A stretch of 13,029 bases of DNA. It comes from an uncultured bacterium. GTDB taxonomy: Bacteria > Bacillota > Clostridia > Oscillospirales > Oscillospiraceae. The DNA lies in assembly GCA_905214155.1 (NCBI GenBank), contig CAJMLC010000042.1, positions 1 through 13,029 of the forward strand. Reading direction: 5' to 3'. Positions 8,172 through 13,029 of this stretch are shown piece after piece. The notes below the pieces were generated by a model. It saw nothing but the letters and a program-made list of their open reading frames with translations, searched no databases and was not told where the DNA came from. Position numbers and translations under genes: made by a program. Every line of letters begins with the position of its first letter. The first letter of the stretch is position 1.

Positions 8172-8224
8172 GTGACAATCCCTCAGTCAGCTTCGCTGAC
8201 AGCTCCCTTTACACAAGGGAGCCT
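8172..8224 (-). repeat. Two-hairpin repeat, copy C1, just downstream of frr
   Basis: GCTCCCTT / AAGGGAGC (8202-8222) and GTCAGC-TTC-GCTGAC (8186-8200) are two perfect hairpins. On the minus strand they are followed by TGAGGGATTGTCACC. The plan is that of the copies at 4961 and 8039. The unit begins about 18 nt after the frr stop codon on the transcribed strand, so it would form the 3' end of an frr message and might stabilise it or promote termination. No T-run follows the stem. Confidence 0.75.
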
Positions 8225-8241
8225 TTGGGCAGCCCTGCCAA

Positions 8242-8793
8242 TTAGATCTCCATGAGCTCCTTATCCTTCTTGCCGCACATCTCGTCGACCTTCTTGACAT
8301 ACTTGTCGGTCAGGTCCTGGATGTCCTTTTCGGCCTTCTTCTGGTCGTCCTCGGTCAGCTCGCCCTTCTTCTGGGCCTTCTTCACGAAATCGACCGCGTC
8401 GCGCCGCACGTTGCGGATGGCGACCTTGGCGTCCTCGCCGTATTTTTTGACCTGCTTGGCCAGCTCCTTGCGGCGCTCCTCGGTCAGCTGCGGGAACACG
8501 AGGCGGATCACGCGGCCGTCGTTCTGCGGGTTGATGCCGAGATCGGAGACCTGAATGGCCTTCTCGATCGGCTTCAGCAGACCACCGTCCCACGGCTGGA
8601 TGACCAGCGTCCGGGGATCGGGCGAAGAGATCGTGCCGACCTGGTTGATGGGCGTCGGCGTGCCGTAGTATTCGACCTCGATGCGGTCGAGCACCTGCGC
8701 GTTTGCGCGGCCCGCGCGGACAGCGCCGAAATCAGACGCCAGAACCTCCAGAGTTTTCTCCATTTTGCGCTCAAACTGCTTCAGATCTGCCAT
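8242..8793 (-). CDS. frr: Ribosome recycling factor
   Basis: RRF splits the post-termination ribosome together with EF-G. The 183-residue length is normal (family about 185). The start MADLKQFERKMEKTLEVLAS and the block AVRAGRANAQVLDRIEVEYYG are typical, as are PINQVGTISSPDPRTLVIQPWD, then INPQNDGRVIRLVFPQLTEERRKEL and the C-terminal KKGELTEDDQKKAEKDIQDLTDKYVKKVDEM (each quoted in part). The ATG at 8793 follows GGAG at 9 nt. The open frame continues upstream through repeat-like leader DNA, including an in-frame ATG five codons earlier (MEKRIMADL), which is less likely because it would overlap the binding site. Unlike the compact order in Bacillus, repeat-filled gaps of 287 and 447 nt separate it from pyrH and uppS. 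Confidence 0.97.
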   Translation of the reverse strand: MADLKQFERKMEKTLEVLASDFGAVRAGRANAQVLDRIEVEYYGTPTPINQVGTISSPDPRTLVIQPWDGGLLKPIEKAIQVSDLGINPQNDGRVIRLVFPQLTEERRKELAKQVKKYGEDAKVAIRNVRRDAVDFVKKAQKKGELTEDDQKKAEKDIQDLTDKYVKKVDEMCGKKDKELMEI

Positions 8794-8844
8794 AATTCTT
8801 TTCTCCATTTCTGCCGCCGGAATGTGATGTAAATGGTTCGGAAA

Positions 8845-8880
8845 CGAAAATCTCCGCCCAGCGGCACCGAGAGATTTTCG
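8845..8880. repeat. Inverted repeat in the frr leader (CGAAAATCTC / GAGATTTTCG)
   Basis: A perfect 10-bp inverted repeat (8845-8854 and 8871-8880) encloses a 16-nt GC-rich loop. A near copy of the right arm, GAGAGATTTTTCG, occurs at 8921-8933. It lies about 50 nt upstream of the frr start on the transcribed strand. It may be another dispersed repeat or a leader structure; there is only one copy in the window, so I cannot choose. Confidence 0.5.
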
Positions 8881-8942
8881 AAAGATACGTAGGAAGTCTG
8901 ATTTAGTGGTTGTGGACGGCGAGAGATTTTTCGTCAAGGCAA

Positions 8943-9048
8943 GGTTTGAAACACGCAGACATACTTTGTGTACCCGCGAGGGGCATTGCCGCATCTGTAA
9001 GGCTCCTTCGTCGCCAACGGCTGCGCAATATTTCAAGTGTTTCAAACC
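8943..9048. repeat. 12-bp terminal inverted repeats enclosing repeat D copy 2
   Basis: GGTTTGAAACAC (8943-8954) and GTGTTTCAAACC (9037-9048) are perfect 12-bp inverted repeats around 82 nt that contain repeat D2. The arrangement resembles a miniature transposon-like unit of about 106 nt. The D1 copy at 7969 lacks these ends, so D moved or was copied without them, or D2 inserted into an existing hairpin. No flanking target duplication was recognised. It lies in the 287-nt gene-free gap between pyrH and frr. Confidence 0.6.
8970..9026 (+). repeat. Repeat family D, copy 2 (57 nt, plus orientation)
   Basis: This is the inverted partner of 7969-8024, sharing GTACCCGC, CCGCATCTGTAA, GCTCCTTCGTCGC and GCTGCGC. 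It sits centrally between the 12-bp inverted repeats at 8943 and 9037. Confidence 0.8.
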
Positions 9049-9080
9049 GCAGCATTGGCGGAAAAGATCCGGCGTCTGGT

Positions 9081-9797
9081 TTACTCGGTGACGACGGTGC
9101 CGATCTTTTCGCCCATCACAACGCGGAGGATGTTCTCCGGGTCCTTCAGCGCGAAGACGAGCACGGGGATATGGTTGTCCATGGAAAGGGAAGTCGCCGT
9201 GGTGTCCATGACGGCCAGATGCTTGGCAAGGACTTCGTCATAGGTGATGGTGTCATATTTGACGGCATTGGGATCTTTCGCCGGGTCGGCAGAATAGACG
9301 CCGTCGATGTTCTTGGCCAGCAAAATCGCGTCGGCATTGATCTCCGCCGCGCGGAGCACCGCGCCCGTGTCGGTCGAGAAATAGGGGTTGCCTGTGCCGC
9401 AGCCGAAGATGACGACGCGGCCCTTCTCCAAGTGGCGGATGGCCTTGCTGCGGATGTAGGGCTCTGCGATCTTGTTCATCTCGATGGCCGTCTGGACGCG
9501 GACCTCGACGCCGCGCTGCTCCAGCCGGTCGGCCACGGCCAGCGCCTTGATGACCGTCGCCAGCCTGCACATGTGGGCGGCCCGCGTGCGCTCCCTGCGT
9601 CCGCCGCCGTCCTTCAGCCCGCGCCAGAAGTTGCCGCCGCCGACGACCACGCCGACCTGCACGCCGCGCTCGACGCACTGCCGGATGACGTCGCACACGC
9701 CGCCGATCACGTCGAAGTCGAGGCCACGGTGCGCATCGCCCGCGAGGGCCTCACCGCTGATCTTCAAAAGTACTCGCTTATATTTCGGTTCGCTCAT
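9081..9797 (-). CDS. pyrH: UMP kinase (uridylate kinase)
   Basis: PyrH phosphorylates UMP to UDP and is a hexamer of the amino-acid kinase fold. The length of 238 residues is normal. Motifs seen are LLKISGEALAG (about 10-20), VGVVVGGGNFWRG (about 49-61), GRVVIFGCGTGNPYFSTDT (about 125-143), NIDGVYSADPAKDPNA and VVMGEKIGTVV at the C-terminus. Odd: the segment that reads GDHMGMLAT in E. coli (its Asp77 contacts the UMP ribose) reads AAHMCRLAT here, with A74, C77 and R78 in place of Asp, Gly and Met. The start at 9797 matches the family N-terminus MSEPKYKRVLLK; AAGGGAG lies about 11 nt upstream, a rather long spacing. In many bacteria rpsB-tsf precede pyrH. Here glnS is divergent instead, so pyrH heads the block and needs its own promoter. 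Confidence 0.95.
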   Translation of the reverse strand: MSEPKYKRVLLKISGEALAGDAHRGLDFDVIGGVCDVIRQCVERGVQVGVVVGGGNFWRGLKDGGGRRERTRAAHMCRLATVIKALAVADRLEQRGVEVRVQTAIEMNKIAEPYIRSKAIRHLEKGRVVIFGCGTGNPYFSTDTGAVLRAAEINADAILLAKNIDGVYSADPAKDPNAVKYDTITYDEVLAKHLAVMDTTATSLSMDNHIPVLVFALKDPENILRVVMGEKIGTVVTE

Positions 9798-9837
9798 AGA
9801 AGAAGATTCTCCCTTGTTCGCATTTGTAGTCTTATCT

Positions 9838-9845
9838 ATTTTATA
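9838..9845 (-). promoter_or_regulatory. Candidate -10 element for pyrH
   Basis: The minus strand reads TATAAAAT here, about 41 nt upstream of the pyrH start. It fits a sigma-70 -10 box (TATAAA or TAAAAT). A good -35 at the right distance is not visible; the nearest TTGAAA is about 29 nt away. pyrH must be transcribed from this 209-nt divergent gap because glnS lies on the other side on the opposite strand. Confidence 0.4.
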
Positions 9846-9936
9846 CGATTTTGCCCAGAAAGAAAAGAGGGAATTTTCAATCTTGCGCACTGTTTTCATA
9901 TTCTTTACATTTTTTCGCCGATTTGCGATTTTCAGA

Positions 9937-9965
9937 TTGCCATTCCCGCCGCTATCGGTTATAAT
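9937..9965 (+). promoter_or_regulatory. Sigma-70 type promoter for glnS
   Basis: TTGCCA (9937-9942) and TATAAT (9960-9965) are separated by exactly 17 nt. The -10 is a consensus match and the -35 matches at four of six positions. A start near 9972 would leave a leader of about 35 nt before the glnS ATG, with AAGGAG at 9993-9998. No operator, riboswitch or T-box features fit in so short a leader. Confidence 0.8.
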
Positions 9966-10006
9966 AATTCAATCGCGTAATGTGTGACCCGGAAGGAGCA
10001 AGAAGC

Positions 10007-11719
10007 ATGGAAGACATCAGACCGATCGAAAACAAGAATTTCATCGATAACTTTATAGAAGAGGATCTCGCCGCGGGCGGCCGCTTTGAGGGGAAAAAGG
10101 TCCACACCCGGTTCCCGCCGGAGCCGAACGGATACCTGCATATCGGCCACTGCAAGGCCCTGACCATCGACTTCGGCACGGCCGAAAAGTTCGGCGGCCT
10201 CTGCAACCTCCGCATGGACGATACCAACCCCACGAAGGAAGACACCGAGTATGTCGACGCCATTCAGGCCGACATCCACTGGCTGGGCTTCGACTGGGGC
10301 GACCGGTTCTTCTATGGCAGCGATTATTTTGAAAAGGACTATGAGTTCGCGGTAGAGCTCATCAAAAAGGGCCTCGCCTACGTCTGCGACCTGACGCCGG
10401 AACAGGCGAAGGAATACCGCGGCGACATCGGCACGCCCGCAAAATCCCCGTACCGCGACCGCAGCGTTGAGGAAAATCTCGACCTGTTCGAGCGCATGAA
10501 AAACGGCGAATTCCCCGAGGGCAGCCGCACGCTGCGCGCGAAGATCGACCTGACCTCCGGCAACTTCAACATGCGCGACCCGGTCATCTACCGCATCCGC
10601 TACATGCACCATCACCGGCAGGGCGACAAGTGGTGCATCTACCCGATGTACGACTTTGCGCACCCCATTCAGGATGCGCTCGAGGGCATCACCCATTCGC
10701 TCTGCTCGCTGGAATTTGAGGCGCACCGCCCGCTTTACGACTGGGTCGTGAACAATGTCTCCGTCCCATGCCATCCGCGCCAGATCGAGTTTGCCCGCCT
10801 CGGCATTGACCACACGGTCATGAGCAAGCGCAAGCTGCGCAAGCTCGTCGAGGAGCATTTCGTTTCCGGCTGGGACGATCCCCGCATGCCGACGCTCTGC
10901 GGCCTGCGCCGCCGCGGCTTCACGTCGGCTTCCATCCGCAACTTCTGCGAGCGCATCGGCGTCGCGAAGGCGGCCAACACCGTCGAATACGCATTCCTGG
11001 AGCATTGCCTGCGTGAAGACCTGAACGACAATGCCGAGCGTGTCATGGCCGTGCTGCATCCGGTGAAGCTCGTCATCACGAACTATCCGGAGGGCCAGTC
11101 CGAAACGTTCGAGGTCGAGAACAACCCTGTCCATCCCGAGCAGGGGAGCCACACCATCACGTTCTCCCGCGAAGCGTGGATCGAGGCGGACGACTTTATG
11201 GAGACGCCCATCCCGAAGTACAAGCGCCTCACGCCGAACGGCCCGGAGTGCCGCCTGAAGGGCGCCTATCTCATCTCCTGCACCGGCTGCAAAAAGGACG
11301 AGAACGGCAATGTCGTGGAAGTCTATGCGACCTACGATCCGGACTCCCGCGGCGGCGACCCCGCCGACGGCCGCAAGGTCAAGGGCGCGACGATCCATTG
11401 GGTCGACGCGGAAAACTGCGTCGAGGCTGAGGTACGCGAGTATGACAACCTCTTCTCCGATGCGCAGCCCGACGCCGCCGAGGATTTCCTCACCTGCCTG
11501 AATCCGGATTCGCTCCATGTGCTGACCGGCTGCAAGGTCGAATCCTCGCTCGTGGAAGAAGCAAAGAAGTTCGACGCCGTGGAGGATCGCGCGGGGAAGA
11601 ACGCCCCGGCCTTCCAGTTCATGCGTCTTGGCTATTTCTGCCTCGACAATCAGGACTGCCATGCCGGCCATCTGGTCTTCAACCGCAGCGTCGGCCTGAA
11701 GGACAGCTTCAAAAAATAA
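10007..11719 (+). CDS. glnS: Glutaminyl-tRNA synthetase (class I)
   Basis: GlnRS attaches glutamine to tRNA-Gln directly. The length is 570 residues, similar to E. coli (about 554), and there is no C-terminal YqeY extension of the sort found in some homologues. The class I signatures are present: the HIGH motif in PEPNGYLHIGHCKAL (H45-H48) and a KMSKS-equivalent VMSKRKLRKL (M272-R275). The N-terminus (ENKNFIDNFIEEDL) and DDTNPTKEDTEYVDAIQADI are typical of GlnRS rather than GluRS. The C-terminal anticodon-binding barrels follow from about 340 on. The start at 10007 has AAGGAG at 8 nt; an in-frame ATG nine codons upstream lies ahead of that site. Transcription probably starts at the promoter at 9937-9965 and stops at 11733-11766. 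Many Firmicutes lack glnS and make Gln-tRNA by the GatCAB route, so this gene probably entered the lineage by transfer; codon use does not look foreign. Confidence 0.97.
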   Translation: MEDIRPIENKNFIDNFIEEDLAAGGRFEGKKVHTRFPPEPNGYLHIGHCKALTIDFGTAEKFGGLCNLRMDDTNPTKEDTEYVDAIQADIHWLGFDWGDRFFYGSDYFEKDYEFAVELIKKGLAYVCDLTPEQAKEYRGDIGTPAKSPYRDRSVEENLDLFERMKNGEFPEGSRTLRAKIDLTSGNFNMRDPVIYRIRYMHHHRQGDKWCIYPMYDFAHPIQDALEGITHSLCSLEFEAHRPLYDWVVNNVSVPCHPRQIEFARLGIDHTVMSKRKLRKLVEEHFVSGWDDPRMPTLCGLRRRGFTSASIRNFCERIGVAKAANTVEYAFLEHCLREDLNDNAERVMAVLHPVKLVITNYPEGQSETFEVENNPVHPEQGSHTITFSREAWIEADDFMETPIPKYKRLTPNGPECRLKGAYLISCTGCKKDENGNVVEVYATYDPDSRGGDPADGRKVKGATIHWVDAENCVEAEVREYDNLFSDAQPDAAEDFLTCLNPDSLHVLTGCKVESSLVEEAKKFDAVEDRAGKNAPAFQFMRLGYFCLDNQDCHAGHLVFNRSVGLKDSFKK

Positions 11720-11732
11720 ATGTATTAGGAAA

Positions 11733-11766
11733 CAGCGCCCCGCCGGCCGGCGGGGCGCTGCTTTTA
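11733..11766 (+). terminator. Strong intrinsic terminator after glnS, shared with the convergent small gene
   Basis: CAGCGCCCCGCCGG / CCGGCGGGGCGCTG is a perfect 28-nt palindrome (effective loop GGCC) followed by CTTTTATTA. It starts 13 nt after the glnS stop. The convergent gene at 11767-11994 ends directly beside it. On the minus strand the hairpin is followed by only TTT, so it is weaker in that direction. Confidence 0.9.
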
Positions 11767-11994
11767 TTACTCCAATTTTTCGCCGCAATAGGGGCAGTAT
11801 TGCGAAAATGCCGGGATGCCGAGCTTGCAGTAGGGGCATCTGCCGAGCAGGATCAGCAGAACAGATCCCGCGACCAGAAGGCCAAGCATGACCCACAGGA
11901 GCGCAGTGATCTTGAACGCATCCCCGAACGCAAAGCAAAGCACCGCCGCGGCGTAAAGGATCACCATCCATATTTGTTTCCGGCTTCGTTTCAT
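11767..11994 (-). CDS. Small membrane protein with C-terminal double-CxxC zinc ribbon, unknown function
   Basis: I do not recognise a named family. The 75-residue product starts with a basic stretch (MKRSRKQIW) and has two hydrophobic segments (about 8-24 and 32-50, the second LLWVMLGLLVAGSVLLILLG). It ends in CPYCKLGIPAFSQYCPYCGEKL, written here with two CPYC knuckles (positions about 52-55 and 66-69) that should bind one zinc ion. The topology would be two membrane helices with a short zinc ribbon probably in the cytoplasm. The ATG at 11994 has AAGGAG at 8 nt (12003-12008); a GTG three codons earlier overlaps that site and is rejected. It converges on glnS and stands alone. Many gut Clostridia carry similar tiny TM plus zinc-ribbon proteins. 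That it is a gene rests on the binding site, the two CPYC motifs and clean hydrophobic periodicity. Confidence 0.75.
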   Translation of the reverse strand: MKRSRKQIWMVILYAAAVLCFAFGDAFKITALLWVMLGLLVAGSVLLILLGRCPYCKLGIPAFSQYCPYCGEKLE

Positions 11995-12055
11995 CGTTCT
12001 CACTCCTTCTGCCCATTCAGACGAACGCCGTCCCCAAAAGTTCCCTAAAGCACCA

Positions 12056-12083
12056 TGTAGGGGCGGGCGACCCTGCCCGCCCG
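12056..12083. repeat. TGTAGGGGC-type palindrome (copy A4)
   Basis: TGTAGG is followed by a perfect 8-bp stem GGGCGGGC / GCCCGCCC with loop GACCCT (12061-12082). The outer TGTAGGGGC is that of copies at 2753 and 12450, but the stem sequence differs. It lies about 50 nt upstream of the small membrane protein gene. Confidence 0.7.
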
Positions 12084-12117
12084 TTTCTATCGATCTTTTG
12101 CAGCGCTAAATAGATGT

Positions 12118-12142
12118 CGTAGGGGCGGCCATTGGTCGCCCG
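12118..12142. repeat. TGTAGGGGC-type palindrome (copy A5)
   Basis: CGTAGG is followed by GGGCGGCCA / TGGTCGCCC (12123-12141), pairing throughout with one G-T wobble; the innermost pairs open to make the loop. It runs straight into a C-type two-hairpin unit at 12146. Confidence 0.65.
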
Positions 12143-12145
12143 AAG

Positions 12146-12180
12146 GCTCCCTTTGATTGTATCAAGGGGCCGCGAAGCGG
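12146..12180 (+). repeat. Two-hairpin repeat, copy C3
   Basis: GGCTCCCTTTGAT (from 12145) pairs imperfectly with ATCAAGGGGC (12161-12170). Hairpin 2 is CCGC-GAA-GCGG (12170-12180), perfect with the same GAA triloop as the copies at 4961, 8039 and 8172. It has the shortest second stem of the set. Confidence 0.55.
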
Positions 12181-12228
12181 GGGCGCGGGAGTGAATGACA
12201 TGCCGGTGGCATGTCAGAGCCGCGCCCC
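12180..12228. repeat. Nested 49-nt stem-loop
   Basis: The outer stem GGGGCGCGG (12180-12188) / CCGCGCCCC (12220-12228) is perfect over 9 bp. Inside, after short unpaired spacers (GAGTGAA and GAG), lies TGACATGCC-GGT-GGCATGTCA (12196-12216), also a perfect 9-bp stem. A smaller hairpin, CGCGGCTTGCCGCG, follows at 12250-12263. There is no T-run, so it is not a standard terminator. No nearby gene needs a leader here on the plus strand. Confidence 0.6.
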
Positions 12229-12312
12229 GGAATGCCCGCAGGTATTTGGCGCGGCTTGCCGCGACTGAGGGGATTAAGGTCTACGAGTCTCCACTGTACT
12301 CCGTTCATGCCT

Positions 12313-12394
12313 GCCCGCAACAACCCCTCCGTCAAAAATCTTCGATTTTTGACACATCCCCTTACACAGGGGAGGCTTTTCCGCTGCGGCGGGG
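12313..12394 (+). repeat. Two-hairpin repeat, copy B2 (82 nt)
   Basis: Nearly identical to 8039-8119 in the opposite orientation: GTCAAAAATC-TTC-GATTTTTGAC (12331-12353) is a perfect triloop hairpin, followed by ATCCCC...GGGGAGG as stem 1 and GCTGCGGCGGGG at the end. One stem-1 base pair present at 8057-8077 is lost here (C to A). Confidence 0.85.
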
Positions 12395-12396
12395 AA

Positions 12397-12424
12397 GGGC
12401 AGACAGAGTCGTCCGCCCCTACAA
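12397..12424. repeat. TGTAGGGGC-type palindrome (copy A7)
   Basis: GGGCAGAC (12397-12404) and GTCCGCCC (12411-12418) pair with one mismatch around a 6-nt loop, then CTACAA follows. It adjoins B2 just as A3 adjoins B1 at 8039, so the B-A order is conserved between the two sites. Confidence 0.6.
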
Positions 12425-12449
12425 GAGGTGCGGTGCAAATCGGAGAAGC

Positions 12450-12476
12450 GGGCCGATGAAGGCATCGGCCCCTACA
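12450..12476. repeat. TGTAGGGGC-type palindrome (copy A8)
   Basis: GGGCCGATG (12450-12458) / CATCGGCCC (12463-12471) is perfect over 9 bp with loop AAGG, followed by CTACA. It has the same stem as copies A1 to A3. Confidence 0.75.
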
Positions 12477-12509
12477 AGGATTCCATAAAGATCCACGGGA
12501 TTGCCGCAC
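12461..12509 (+). repeat. Repeat family G, copy 2, apparently truncated
   Basis: It matches 7918-7966 (minus) with about 7 substitutions over 49 nt, through ACGGGATTGCC and CAC. The other copy continues into a 9-bp hairpin and TCGCAATGACA-like end; here the sequence changes at 12510 to unrelated DNA. The break may mark an insertion boundary of the mobile element to the right. Confidence 0.65.
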
Positions 12510-12670
12510 AGCGGGGAGCAGTAGTCTATTCTTGGCGCGTTAAAATATCGAGAAAACCGCGGGCGTCCGTTTGCTGCCCCCTGACAGGGGTAACAACGGC
12601 GGCGGGGATTACCCGGCTGGTGTTTCAGGCACCAGCCGGGTTTTATAATTGGCGTATAGCTGGGAATGGT
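12510..12670. other. Gene-free stretch, probable mobile-element junction zone
   Basis: Between the truncated repeat at 12461-12509 and the recombinase stop there is no convincing gene. It contains the palindromes at 12578-12590 and 12611-12641 and a locally AT-richer run near 12535-12555. An attachment site of the recombinase could lie here; its core cannot be defined without the other end of the element. Confidence 0.4.
12611..12646 (+). terminator. Intrinsic terminator-like hairpin left of the recombinase gene
   Basis: ACCCGGCTGGTG (12611-12622) / CACCAGCCGGGT (12630-12641) is a perfect 12-bp stem with a 7-nt loop and TTTT plus ATAATT after it on the plus strand. No plus-strand gene is visible upstream back to 12004. 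Read on the minus strand it follows the recombinase stop by about 30 nt but has no T-run there. Either it ends an unseen short plus-strand RNA, insulates a mobile element edge, or acts mainly as a 3' stem for the recombinase message. A smaller palindrome, CCCCTGACAGGGG, lies at 12578-12590. Confidence 0.6.
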
Positions 12671-13029
12671 TCAGGATACCATTGGGATATCTTTGTGCTG
12701 TTCCGGTTCGGCCGTTTGTCCGTTTTCCATGCAGCCAATGTCGGCGTAGTGAATTTCCACCGTCTGTGGTGCGTGTTTGGACCATTTTACTTCCTTTTCA
12801 TGCACCACGATCTTCTGGATGAAGAGCCGCAGCAGCTCCGGTGTCAGCGCTTGAATGTCCGTGTACCGCTTCGCTTTATCGAGGAAGGCTGCCGTATTGC
12901 TTACCGTTTCTTTCAGCCGCTGGATCTCTGCTTCTCGCTGTGGAAGAGCTTCTGTCAGCTTTGCCTGTTCATCGGTGTAACTGGCAGAGAGCAGCTGGAA
13001 CTGTTCTGCCGTGATGCGCCCCAGTACGC
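12671..13029 (-). CDS. Large serine site-specific recombinase, C-terminal DUF4368 region (N-terminus outside window)
   Basis: The last 118 residues of a protein that continues past the right edge. It has a charged helical stretch (EQAKLTEALPQREAEIQRL), then KAKRYTDIQALTPELLRLF and IQKIVVHEKEVKW, then VEIHYADIG. It ends EQHKDIPMVS before TGA at 12671-12673. This is the pattern I know from the DUF4368 tail of Tn4451/TnpX-like and integrative-element serine recombinases in Clostridia, where the segment around FIQKIVVHEK follows a coiled coil. The catalytic serine domain and zinc domain would lie to the right. Such recombinases excise and integrate their own element, and the gene often lies close to one end. 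The call rests on motif recognition of the tail only. Codon use is less GC-biased than in the housekeeping genes, consistent with transfer. Confidence 0.8.
   Translation of the reverse strand, partial: VLGRITAEQFQLLSASYTDEQAKLTEALPQREAEIQRLKETVSNTAAFLDKAKRYTDIQALTPELLRLFIQKIVVHEKEVKWSKHAPQTVEIHYADIGCMENGQTAEPEQHKDIPMVS

Noticed and set aside
8242..9045. Longer Frr with an 84-residue N-terminal extension
   Set aside because: The extra frame is translated repeat and leader DNA (D2 and the 8845 inverted repeat). The ATG at 8793 has a good binding site and gives the normal family N-terminus.
9081..9899. PyrH extended at the N-terminus to 272 residues
   Set aside because: The added residues cover the promoter-like AT-rich leader; family proteins begin at the MSEPKYKR-type start.
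10007..11719. Glutamyl-tRNA synthetase instead of GlnRS
   Set aside because: The N-terminus and length, VMSKRKLRKL motif and beta-barrel C-terminal half fit GlnRS. Bacterial GluRS is about 480-500 residues with a helical anticodon domain.
9959..12016. 685-codon open frame on the minus strand opposite glnS
   Set aside because: Shadow of glnS for the same reason. It crosses the glnS terminator and the start of the zinc-ribbon gene, and its composition is Arg/Ala/Val-rich without motifs.
12162..12509. Small open frames across the 12160-12510 gap
   Set aside because: They consist of translated palindromic repeats, and the same peptides would appear at every repeat copy. There is no binding site and no codon pattern.
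12534..12612. Short minus-strand peptide frame (reads VVTPVRGQQTDARGF in part) downstream of the recombinase
   Set aside because: It has no start codon with a binding site in the frame and is interrupted on its 5' side by the hairpin region. It might be a remnant of an element gene but cannot be supported.

Overview
The window looks like chromosomal DNA from a GC-rich Firmicute of class Clostridia, probably an Oscillospiraceae/Ruminococcaceae-type gut bacterium. The evidence is a Gram-positive PolC replicase, the Firmicute gene order pyrH-frr-uppS-cdsA-dxr-rseP-ispG-polC, strong AGGAGG-type ribosome binding sites, and intergenic repeats of a kind I associate with these genomes. The taxonomic call is inference; there is no rRNA in the window.

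Layout. Positions 1-9797 hold a minus-strand housekeeping block, read from right to left: pyrH (UMP kinase), frr (ribosome recycling factor), uppS (undecaprenyl diphosphate synthase), cdsA (CDP-diglyceride synthase), dxr and ispG (two steps of the MEP isoprenoid pathway) with rseP (site-2 intramembrane protease) between them, and the 5' two thirds of polC, which runs off the left edge. uppS/cdsA and cdsA/dxr overlap by 4 nt and rseP/ispG are 10 nt apart. The other junctions (pyrH/frr, frr/uppS, dxr/rseP, ispG/polC) are opened up by palindromic repeats. Isoprenoid precursor synthesis (Dxr, IspG) feeds UppS, which makes the lipid carrier for wall synthesis. CdsA supplies the activated phospholipid precursor. 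PyrH, Frr and PolC add nucleotide supply, translation and replication.

At 9798-10006 a divergent promoter region separates pyrH from plus-strand glnS (10007-11719). glnS ends at a strong terminator shared with a convergent 75-residue membrane/zinc-ribbon protein (11767-11994). From 12004 to 12670 there is no convincing gene, only stacked palindromic repeats and a terminator-like hairpin. At the right edge (12671 onward, minus strand) lies the C-terminal part of a large serine recombinase of the DUF4368 class, so a mobile element probably begins near 12510-12670 and continues outside the window.

The most unusual content is non-coding. At least four families of short repeats recur in inverted and nested copies. 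Within a family the stem sequences change while base pairing is kept, one repeat sits inside the arms of another, one supplies the dxr stop codon, and one looks cut off where the mobile element may have entered. PyrH also departs from its family at a substrate-contacting motif. I did not find a clearly new protein system here.
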